From assembly GCA_029582155.1 (NCBI GenBank), contig CM055895.1:49535417-49599416 (forward strand): DNA of 64,000 nt, given 5' to 3'. Positions 43,615-55,600 of this stretch are shown here, piece after piece. Below the pieces are notes generated by a model that worked only from the letters and a program-made list of their open reading frames with translations, ran no database searches and had not been told where the DNA came from. This DNA comes from Panopea generosa (taxonomy: Eukaryota > Mollusca > Bivalvia > Adapedonta > Hiatellidae). The position numbers and the translations under genes were made by a program. Every line of letters starts with the position of its first letter. Positions within the stretch are counted from its first letter, which is position 1.

Positions 43615-46600
43615 CTACCTATCAAAACCTCCCCTAAAGCCTCTAGGAGGACCCCTTCCAGCGCCTCTCATTCCCCTTCCTGGTCCTCCCCTATTCATTC
43701 CCATGCCCCTTCCACCCCTCATTTGCCCTGGAGGACCTCCTCTCTGTGGCCCTCCTCTCCCACCTCTCATTCCTCGTGGAGCCCCAACACCTTGTTTATT
43801 TTTCCCGACAGGTGATTTGGGTCTAAGTCTCTCAATTTCGTCCGAACACCCTGTTGTGAGACTCGTCTCATCTTGAAAATGTTGTAAGTAATGTTGTCTG
43901 TTGTAATTACTACTTGTCAGTTCGGGCCCCACGCTCAGCCACCCGGGCCTTATTGTACTGTCCCGTCCAAATATATGCAGCCTTCGACGACCCAGACAGA
44001 AATGTTCTATCATATGGAATATCTCGACAGGTTTATCTTTACACCCGTAGGGAGGCTCCTCAGCAATGATCAGATCAATATCAACATTAGCGTGGATAAA
44101 GTCACCATCTGTACTTCTTTTCACCGTACCTTTGATTCCCATCAGACAATGTTCCTAAAGAAAGACAACAAAACCAATTATTTCAGCAAAACCAATTATT
44201 TCAACAAAACCAATTATCTTAACAAACTCCACCAAACTTGCTTAAAGTCCTCCTATTGAAAATTGTATTTCAATCGTTGTCAAAAGAATGTCTGAGATAT
44301 TTATTTATATTGATATGTTGTATCTTGTAAAGTAGAATCAAACGCATCTTTTAGGATCCATTCATAGAAAGGTCCAAGTTACAGCAAAAATACTTCTGTA
44401 GTCATTTGACATCAGTTTCTTACTGAAGTTCAACTATGTTTATAATACTTAAAGTAGGCAAACCTACAAATATATGTTCTTTGATAAGTAAAATAAAAAT
44501 CATACATGTTTCAGTTTCATAGAATTTGTCAACCTTGTTGGCATGAATGTTTTGGGGTTTTTTGGGGGTTTTTTTGGGGTTTTTTGGGGTTTTTTTGGGT
44601 TTTTTTTTTTTTTTCAGTCACCCATTTGGATGACCCATTTATTCTCCCCGTCCTAGGTGTGCGGGGGTCAGGGAGGACCATCCCCCTACACATCTTACAA
44701 TTTCAAAATAAATATATATATCTATATCAATAGCATATAAAATAATTCACCACATTCATTCATCTTTCATTCCTCAAAGAATTCAATTTTGTAAATGTAT
44801 AATACTTTATAACTGTATATATATTACTTGATCTCTATTAAGAATGGGGAGAATAAATAATAAAAAAAGAGAAAAGAAAGGTGAAGATAATAATAATGAT
44901 AATAAAAAATATTGGGGATAAGGTGGAGGGTGGGGGGGAGGGGTTGCCAAAAGAGGTTGAAGCAAATATCAAAAACATATACAGTCCACATCCAAGTTTG
45001 ATTTTTTTTTTTTAAATTAAAGAGAAAAAAACAGTAACAAAAACAGACTATATGTAAATACGTTATTTTACAGGATAAGTTTAAGTATGATACTCCAGTC
45101 TTCCTCAAATTTGTCAGATAGTCCGTTCTTAACATGAATGTTGGTAAATTTACTTATATTTTAGAAGGCCATCGAATGCATAATTGCTATAACTATATTT
45201 TACAAGAAATTAAGACATAATAAAGAATGGATCACTGGGAAAATATTCTATTTCATACATGTTGATGCCTATAGAGTCTTCCAACTACTTACAGGTTAAA
45301 TATGACATATACTTTTATTGAGGGGGGAAGACATTAGAATGAATCCGAGCATTCTTCCAATAGTCACTGGCAAACTTCTTTACATGAATTCTTAGATCAA
45401 GCTCGTCTCAAACTTGCATCCTTAATCGCGAGAGGCAAGTGATAATTAGACATTTCAGTCATACTAACTTCTGGTTGATTACCCCATTATTCACATATAT
45501 CTACCTTTGTTCTTTGATGTACAGAGTTTGGTTCGAGGTGTTTGTTAGTTCCTGGATTCTGTATGTTTGTCTTGATCCAACATATGTCCTCACAACGACG
45601 ATATCCCCACTGCTTCAAGCACTAAAATTGGTTAAAAGTTGTTTACCAGGTACTTATGTTTTTGTAGGAGAATTCAATACTTAACCACATTTTATTTTAA
45701 GTCTATTTATATATTGTACGACAAACAATTTATGGTTAGCTACATTCTGTCTTTCCCAAACATACCCAAATCCATTTTTATACAAATTCATACAAACAGT
45801 AGACACCCAATTTCTGTATCCTTGTTCGTCAAAATATTTAAGCATATTATAACATTTTTTAACATACCGGTACCTAGTATTTGGTAAACTCAATATTTTT
45901 AACCAAAAATTAACACAACGTTTAGCAGCTACTATATACATAGGATATCTCTCACAGTCCCCCATAACTGCGGCATTACAAGATCTAAATGGTGCATTCA
46001 TATATCTTTTACATGCATAAATATGTACACGTTCAACCCAATCACGTTGTTCTAGACCCCAAAGTTCAGCACCATACATTAATACAGGACAAACTTTTGT
46101 ATCAAATATTTTAAAAAATGTTGAAGAAGGCATAGGTAGTAAATTATTCACACCTTTTAGAACAGATATTAGAACCCGTTTAGCTTTGTTCGCCATATTT
46201 TCAGACATTTTATAAAGTGATAGTTTACTTGTAAATAGCAAACCAACATAGGAAAAAGCATTTACTGTTTCTAATTGATGATTATCATAAAACCATTTTT
46301 CACGCCTAGCTAACTGGCCACCATTTTTAAACACAACAATTTTTGTTTTTCCTACATTTACATCCAACAACCAGTCCAAACAGTACTGATGGAGATAATT
46401 TAGTTGTTGCTGTAAACCGCCAACAGTATCGGCAATTAATGCTACATCGTCAGCAAAAAATCATGAAAAGATTTCAATGATCTCAGGACATAATTGTATG
46501 CCATGTGTACCACTGTTAGCAACAGTTGCATTTAATTCATTTATAAAAATTGTAAATAATATAGGGCTTAACTTGCAGCCTTGTCTAAGTCCAAGTGGAC

Positions 46601-49600
46601 AATTAAAATACTTTGTAAAGGTTTATCCGATTCTTATTCTAACTTTTACGGATCAATAAATACTTTTTATGGACTGAAATAGATGGCCTTTAATTCCAAT
46701 TTGTTGTAACACTGTATATAATTTAGATCTATTAACAGAGTCAAATGCTTTTTTAAAGTCTACGAACGCCACATAAACAGGTTTATGTTTCTTACACAAA
46801 TATTTGTTAATCAAGGAATACAAAACAAAGCCATTATCAACGGTCGAATAGCCGGAACGAAAACCTGCCTGCGACTCGGTTATTTTATCAAAAGCGTTAA
46901 CAAAAAACGTTACCCGCTTAGTCAAGATACAAATGTATATTTTTTTTTGGGTCGATACCCTTTACTGCATCAACAATTTCGTCATCTGTGATGTCACTGT
47001 TAAACAGAATTACTTCAATATCATCTAGGTCAATATTTACTTCGCTATCGTCTTCTATGGTTGCATCACCATCACTATTAAAAACTTGTTTAAAATGATT
47101 GAACCACTGAGATGAAGAAATATTTGGGACTTGACCCTGAACCTGTGTATACAACTTTAAATTCTTCCAAAACATCTTTGGATTTTTAACCGATGATTCC
47201 AGTTTATTTAAGAAAGCATCATTATAAGTCTTTTTCTTACGTTAACATAAATATTTATACTGTTTACGACCGTCCAAATATAAATTCAGATCACACGCTA
47301 ATTGGCTATGTCGCCATTTGCGAAGCAGTTTATTTTGTTTAGTTTTAAGAGATCTGCACTCACTGTCAAACCATTTCTTTGTTAAATTGCAACCTTGACC
47401 TTTGAAGTGGGGTTCTTGGCATAACGCCAAATCCTCATGTAATGTTGCTCATTTGTAGCTAGTATAAACAAAATCCATCCATGCATATCAAAGTTACAGA
47501 CCAGACACGAAATCTCAAACAGACTGAAAGTGTTGTCAAACATACTCAAAGTGTGACCTTGACCTCTGAGGTACAGGTGTGGGTCTTTCTCGTGAAACGT
47601 CGTCATTGTCAAACAAACTCAAATTAGGACCTTGACCTTTGACCTTACCCGCAACACGTCATCATGTTATGTTGATCATTTGTAGCAAGTATCAACAAAA
47701 TCCATCTACGAATGACAAAGTTACAGGCCGGACACAAAATACCGGATTGAAGGACAGACGGACACTGCGATTACTGTATGCCACCCCAAAATTTTTTTTG
47801 GGGGTGGGTATAAAAAAGTGTTAACTGTGCTCCAACCCAGTATTTTTCATAGGTGGGTAGGTAGATTACTGTAAAAAATCTCACTCATTTGCATCCAATC
47901 TCATTCATTTCAAAACCCAAGTCCCACATTGCTTTCAAAAAAGGTTCACGTGTATGTAGGTAGCTATTTCTTTTTTGCCCAATTAAATTCACTTTGAACA
48001 AAAAAAGACAGAATTCAAAACTAACATCAATGCTTCTTAATGCAATATAAAGATTTGAGCAGCTGCAATCTGAGTAGGTAGTTTGGAACACGGCAAACAA
48101 ACATTTTTATAAGTACACTCTGGCTATTATCTATTACAATTTTTGAAATTTTGAGCCGGAGTTTTAGACCCACAGTAAGATGAATCTTTGAATAAAAATT
48201 GAGATGGGAGAACATGCAGCTATAGTTACCCGTCGACCTCTCTCTAGACCTTCAGCATTGCCACACCAAATCCAGATGAAAGATCTCTGTGATGCCACGT
48301 TCGGGATGTCCAGTCTCTCTATCTGTAAAAAAACAGACAATGATGAAACGTGTATCAACAATTATGTCTGTTGGATCATTATTAAAAGTCGTGTTCTTCA
48401 ATATTTGGAACTATAATGCCTGGAACAAGAATAAAACAAGACTTTTTAGCAGTTTTGTTTTCATATTTTTATATATATATAACACTTTATCATTTGATAA
48501 GAGTTTTCAAATGCATAATAAAATGTCTATAGTTTCTGTTAGATACAAAACAGGGTTCCCCCCCACCCCCAGGAATTTTTGAAGGCATGTTGCTAAAAAT
48601 GGGAGGGGTGTCCACTCCTGTGTTGATTTTTTTTTTTTAAGTTTGACATTCATGAATGGTGTTTTTTTAAGTATGTGTTTCTATTTAGAATATTGCTGCA
48701 ATAAAATGAATACAAAGAAATTTAAAGTTTTTTTAATGGATGACTAGCAAGGAATTATATAGAGAAGAAAAGGCAACTGATTGAGATTTTGTGAACGCTT
48801 GTGTATTTACACAAAATCTCGCAATACATGTATCTCGTTTTCATTTATCTAACTTCCATTCAAAATTCAAATTCAAAATTCTTGCATTGCAGAGAGATAT
48901 TCTCATCAAAACAATACCATTCCCAGAAATTTGTGTTTAAAATTGCTGAAACTTTTGATTTCAAAACATCTATACTGCAGCTAACATTACGACATGTTAA
49001 CTATGATACATTTTCCTTCAAGCTTCAATATCTAGCCAAATAATCAATCCTTTGTGTGCTATTTCAACAACATTTAATCTAGAGATGCAAGTTTCCTATC
49101 CAATACAAGTTTCCTATCCTATTCTATACAAGTCCTTGATGACTAGTCATATTTGAAAGTTAAAATTTATATGTTTTAATGTTTGATTCACTATATACTG
49201 TAGAAGCATATTATATTTTTCATATAGTATTTTTGTATTTCCAAATGAATACCAATTTTATAAAAGTAAACACAGATAGATTATTCTTAAAAATTCTTTT
49301 TTCCCTATCCCCTAAATATCCTGCATAAATGGGACCACAGTAACCAAATTTTGACCGTCACCACATCCGGGTATTTCCAATGAACAAAAACGCTTTAATC
49401 TATGTTAAAAATTTAAACCTTTGTAAGTGGGGATTTTATTTGTAGAAATAAGATGCTGATAAACCAGGGGTATCCAACAATCCATTAATGTGCATTTCAA
49501 ATATATGTTTCTATCCTATATTAGAATATTATTGCCATAAAAATATAGTAAAGGTGTGTTTATAAATGGACAACTTGTCATATTTCAAAGTAAATACAAT

Positions 49601-52600
49601 TGAAAAGTTTTTAATGTTTGATTCTGTAATTTTTGTTTGATTCTGTAATTTTCGTTAGGTGTCAGTGTATTTCCAAATAAATATAAATTTTATAAAAGGA
49701 AACATAAATAGTTAAGTCTTAAACATCACTAATAAACGGGACCGCTAAAATCGATGCACCGATTTTTAAGGATCCAACTTTTGAAGGCGCCAACTTTTAG
49801 ACCGGTTTTCTCAAATTTGTTAACAACTGGTAGGCAACATACAGGTGTTTTTTCATATTTTTTCTCAATTTATGTACAAAATAAACCATTTTAAGTGGGG
49901 ATTTATTCTAGCTTTATTGAAATAAGATGCTGAGAAAATCCTTAACGATTTCATTGTTTTGCTTACTTGCATAAAGCCTTACTATACACTGTGATCTATT
50001 TCTAGTTGTCTTGATCTGAGAAATGGTTGTGACACACTTTATAAATTGTTTCTTTCCGACTGATTGCATTATACATACTACACAGACTTTACGGAGGTTA
50101 ATGAATCAATTGAAAGGTAATGTTGACACATTGGTCAGTAGTTGATTTTAAATCTTGTGAAAAACAATCTTGGATCAAAAAATTTCACAGGACACCGCGG
50201 AGTAACCTTCAAATTACTCGTTCTGATTGGCTTACCTGTACACACCACCAGTTCACGCTTGCGAGTGATTGACAAGTCTGTGAAATAGGTCAATTGATCA
50301 CGGGGTCACTTGTTTAATTACTGATGGGCTTGTGTAATGGGAAGGCATATCGAGCCACTTAAGGGATGTCGCTAATCATCCAAATCTTTGGAAGGGATGT
50401 CGCATGCAACATGCATTATGAATCTGGGGGATACCCTGCAAAATTCTTCTCTTTTTTTTTTTCAAGGTCTTGATTTTTTGCCAAACACAATTGGAACAAA
50501 TGGCTTTTTGGAATTTTTTTCTTTTGTTGCCACATCAGTGTAGCTGTGATCAATGATAACGTCCATAATTTTCCAAGTTGCATCTGTGAATAATGTTTAT
50601 GCAATATCAAATGATTCAGACTAATTGATAGTGTTGTAGTCCACTATACTCACCTCATCCCAGTCCCAGTATTTATCAAACACGGCCCCTTGTGTACGCT
50701 GATACTCCTCTAACGGGGGCTCAAGTAATATCACATCAAATTGACATCCCAACTCTGACAGCTCAAACGCCTCCAGGTCACATTTCATGTACCTGTTGGC
50801 AAATGATGAAGATTGGATTGTACAATTTTTTTTTTATGTTGTTTTATTTTAGAAGTGTAAGTGTGGTGAGGTGGGGTACAGGTTATACTAGCAACCATAT
50901 ACACTAGTTAAGGAAGATCTGTGTAGTACCATCATCCTCCCTGAACTTAAGGTAGTTTATACCATGTACAAATAAAATGAACCCCTTTAATATACAGTAA
51001 AACCTGTGTAAGCAGCCACTTGTCTTAAGTAGCCACATTTAACTATTTCCCATGGCTATGCTTTCAGAGCAAACTTACCTGTATTAAGCAGCAACCAGTC
51101 TTAAAAGGCCACTTTCGCTCATTCCCTTGACTGGCTGTTTAAGACAGGTTTGGCTGTATAGAGTGATCTCATGTCCCACAGCACCACTGTGCACCTTATG
51201 TGTGACCATCTGCAGCTTCTGTATTAATATCGTCCCCTCTACCTCTATATATCATTGAAGAACATACTTCTTGAACAGATTGGAGAAGTGCAAGCATCTA
51301 CAGTGATATTTTTGTAGTTAAGTTTGTGGTCGTCTTAACTCTTTACTCCATATGCATTTTAACTGTACCTTCCAAACTCAAAAGTCACACATAGTCAATT
51401 TCCATGAATAGATACATTTTACCTATTTACTCTGATAGAGCAGAAAACAGTGCAGAACCTGTTCTGATTGCTGAACCTGTTCTGATTGCTTGTTACGAGT
51501 AATCAGAACTGGTTCTACACTGTTTTCAAAAGCCTTCTATATTAGAGGTGTTCAAAGGTGTCCATATGAAGTAAAGGGTTAAGATGGATAATTCTATAAT
51601 ATCTTTATTATGTGTTGAACCTTCAAGAGTAACAACCTCCTGCACGATGTAATCAAATTATTGAAAAGATGGACAGCTCATCTCGTGCATTTAACATCTA
51701 AGTTGAGAAGATTATAAACTTACGTTGGAGGTATATTTGTTTTTGAGATAAGTTCATCCTTCAGTCGAATAAGTTCTCTTAACTTTGGATATTCCTCAAA
51801 TCTGTTTGCCAGACCTGCAAAACAACACAAGCAAATAGATGTTTATTAACACAATAGGTCTAATTGGGTCTAAATTGCTCACCTATATTAACCTGAAACA
51901 TTTTGAAAGGACTCAGCTTAAGAAGAACTTAAGATGAGAAAAATGGGAATAGCTGTTTTCCAATAGCATTACCATGTAGAAATCAAAGTCCCCTTACTGG
52001 ACCTTATGGACCTTTATTTAAACAAACTCATACTGATACTATACCAAATATAAAGACATTTAGCTTGATCAGTTCTTGAGAAAAAGCTTCTTGAAATTTC
52101 ACAATTTCTTAATCTCCTTGCTTGGCCCCAGTGAACCCTTGTCTCATTATTTGAACAAACAAATCCCATGTTTATAGGGATCATTCAAAATCAAATATGA
52201 ATGAATTTGGCTCAACAGTTCTTAAAGGGTACCGCACGTCAGAATATAAATGGCTATTTATTGTTAAATAGACATGTAAATAACACAAAAATCAACAAAT
52301 TTTAATTGTACGAAATTTATCAAATGAGAAAAATGACATTAAATATCATGATTTCAAGCGTTTCCTAAATGCTATGGGCGCCGCCATTTTGTAGCTCTTT
52401 TGTGATGGAGGTATTCGGTGACGTCATAACTGCACTTCCGTTCTAGTTATCGCGCAAATTGTATTGTGTCGTTAGTGACTGCTCTCTACTGAAACTCTTA
52501 TGTATATACACTAATATACGTAATCAGTTTATATACAGATATACAGTGCATTAGTGAACATCGAAGGTAGACAATTAAACGCGAAAACGATTCTGAATTG

Positions 52601-55600
52601 AAGGACTTAACCCATTAAACATTGTTTTCTCCAGCGGAATAAGTGGGTGGAGTAATGCGATATGTTTTGTGGGCAGCATTGTTTTTTGTTTTCCTAATAT
52701 GTGATTTCACATTGCCTCAGTGTCAAGCTTCTGGTGACATCACGCGCAAAACGCCTTTGTACTTTGGGGTAGGACTTAAGATTGCAGAATGAAGCGTACC
52801 AATGCCTTGGCGTACTACTATCCAAGCTGCAATTTCTGATGATTTCAGTACGAAGATGACCATATGCGACATACATATAGACTAAGTGTATATTATCCAG
52901 TGGGAAGCTCTTAAAAATGTGCTAATAACATATAGCTCAACTGATTTCTGAAATTTAATTTGTAATTTTATATACTCTTCCAAAATATTGCGAAATTGAT
53001 ATAGCAAACTTTCACAATCTTATAATTGCAGGCTGTTTGAACAGGTGTAATAAACCAATTAACAATAAAAACAAGAGGTTAATGCCAAAACATAAGGTGT
53101 GAAAACGACATGGTATCTAAAAGTTATTATTAAAATACAAATTAAGGCTAATTAATTGTGACAGGCCCGATTAGCTCAGTCAGTTAAGTGTCTAACAATC
53201 AATCCAGGTGTCTCGAGTTTGAATCCCCACCCGGCGACAGTCTCTGTGATGATTGACATACAAAATTGTGTCTCAATATCATTTGTCTCTCACTGCTGAT
53301 TCGAGTGGGAAAATTATCAGTTACTTGCGGTTGTTGGGTGTGCTCGAGTACTGGTTAACTTTTCAGGAAACAGTGGTTAGGTTAACTGAACATCTGTACA
53401 GTAAGCCCTCGATGGCAAAAAATGATGCTTAATATTCAGTCAACATTTAATTGGTCATAAAATCATTTTATTAATTTTATAATTAATAGGCAATTTAGTT
53501 TATTGATATATGGCTTTTTCACAGTCAACAAGGTCATTATTCGTGAATAGACATTTGAACTACCTCTACTTCGTAATGAAAAAAGATAAAGTAAAACCTT
53601 TGTTCCTTTATTTATTCAAAAATTCATGAAATTTTTTTTTTTACTGTTAAAAAAGTGTTCTGGTATACAATTTATGAAAAATATTCATAAAATCATATAA
53701 CATAATTTTATTACTTGTAAGTTTGCATTGATATTGAAACCCTAATTAACTGAAAATGTTTTAATCGGTAGTAAGGCATAATACTATGTGATATAACATC
53801 CTGTCATAAACCCTGGGGTCATTAAACCTGGGGTGATTACGCTTATTAGGGTACAATATGCACACTGTGGCAGGGTATTTCTCATTACCACATGGTGTGA
53901 ATGTGGTGTTGGTGAATTATGAAAGCTCAGCAGGGTGCCAGTAGCTGGACAGTAACATACACTTTGTGCAATATGCCTGTAGACATTATATTCCATATGA
54001 CACTCCCTATAAGGAACAACATTCATACATGTTCAGGGAACTGGTGGAATAGATAATCACCATATATCAAATTGGGTAGTAACACCATTTGAATAACCAA
54101 AAGACAGTGCCAGTTATGTGAAACAACAAAAAAAAACACAAAAAAAACTCATTCATGCTTCATGTAAATTTACCAAAATGGGTATGAAATAAAAAAATTA
54201 TCAGCCATTTCTCAGTACGAAACAATGGCCGCACCAGCTAAACACGATAAGAAAAGAGATATAATATTATTTTTCTTTATTCTCTCTTAGACAGGTAAAT
54301 ATATGTAACAAAACATTTTCCCTTAAATTCGATTCCTGGTCTAAATAGGTTTTTTTTTTTTTATAATGTATTGACTGAGTAGCAAACAGTATATACCCTG
54401 ATAGTACAGTATGAATGTGCAGGCTCGCCTGGATCTACATCAACACTGACGGCAATAATTAAATTTTTATCAAGCTATGGGTAATTTTACTATTTTGAAA
54501 AATTCAATCATCAATGTCAGGCTACATGATAAGATGTCAGAGTCGTGATTGATGGGTTTCGGGTTTGATCTCTGGTTCATGATCGGTGTGACTGTTTAAC
54601 AGTTATCATCTTTTTGGGTGAAACCTTCATAAAACATTGCTGTATTATTTCTGTGATACATTCTAAATCTACTAAATTTCCAATAGTATGGTAATTGCAT
54701 CTGCAGCACGTATTTTCGTCAGACGAAAGCAGCATTACACAGTTTCCGCAGCTGCAAAAATCTTTCACATGTGTGAACAACTGTGCCGTCTCACTATTTC
54801 ACTCGTTTTCTAATTCATTTAACTCTGCTTTTGAAAATTCTGGTTCAAAGTTTTAGGCCACAGGTCCTTCTCCGTTACTAAAATTCATTTTATTATTTTT
54901 GCGAGTACCTTTGCCGGTGACTATAATTGCACGTTTCTATATCTGCTGTAGCGTATAAATCAATTATGTTTTAAACCGGAAGTGCAGTTATGACGTCACG
55001 CAGGTATCCAATATGGCGACTTCCACCACAAAGTCGATGTGCGAAAATAACCGTTACAAAACGAGCTGATATATCTTTATAGACTCAAATTTAGGCATAA
55101 TAATACTTTTAATAGAAAGCTGAACTCATAGCTATTCATATTATCCTGTTTTATATACAGGGTTGCGTTCCCCTTTAAGAAGAAGATTTTTTAAATGTTT
55201 ATCCCTTTATGGTTGCTGGTACCTTATGGAATCTCCTTAAAAGACCCAGACTCAAGTGTTGTGGCTAAAAAATGCAACAGATATATAAGATGATTGAAAA
55301 AAGAAATGAGAAAAAACAAATTTTCTGTTTTCCCTTAGTATTCCTATGTAAGGAATCACAATTCCCTCACTGGACACAAAATGGACCCTAGCCCCATTAT
55401 TTGAATAATCTTGAAATCCCTATACATAGGGATCATTTATTCCAAATATCAACAAATTTCTTGAGATGAAATTTTTTATATTAAATTTTCCTCTGTTAAG
55501 TCCCAGGTTTGGGACCAATTTTGACACTAGTGTCACAGCTTGAACAAACCGAGAGAAACACATTAATTTAGATGATAATAGAAGCTCCAGGCACTTTTGA

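Larger units (their letters stand above)
52222..55178. mobile_element. 2.96-kb TTAA element with long inverted repeats and ballast-like ORF
   Basis: The left end TTAAAGGGTACCGCA (52222) and the right end, whose inverse is TTAAAGGGGAACGCA (to 55178), are TTAA-bounded. A perfect 22-bp subterminal inverted repeat (52419-52440 and 54977-54998, containing GACGTCA) and an inverted GCCGCCATTTTG / atatggcgac pair give imperfect terminal repeats of about 205-220 bp. The flanks read as one older dispersed repeat (ctcaacagttcTTAA joined to TTAAgaagaagatttt), so the empty site can be recognised. It contains a broken minus-strand ORF (54888-54577) and a nested SINE (53160-53450). TTAA targeting suggests a piggyBac-type mechanism; no piggyBac transposase was seen. 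Confidence 0.78.

Noticed and set aside
43612-44259. Plus-strand Ser/Pro-rich and other frames
   Set aside because: Antisense to the METTL14 last exon; the Ser/Pro richness is the complement of the RGG tail codons.
44824-45135. 103-residue minus-strand frame rich in Phe/Tyr
   Set aside because: Translation of AT-rich intron DNA with T-runs; no domain recognised.
54535-54600. Another SINE head (gggtttcgggtttgatctctgg)
   Set aside because: Only a B-box-like word is present and it overlaps the end of the ballast-like ORF; not enough to call an element.
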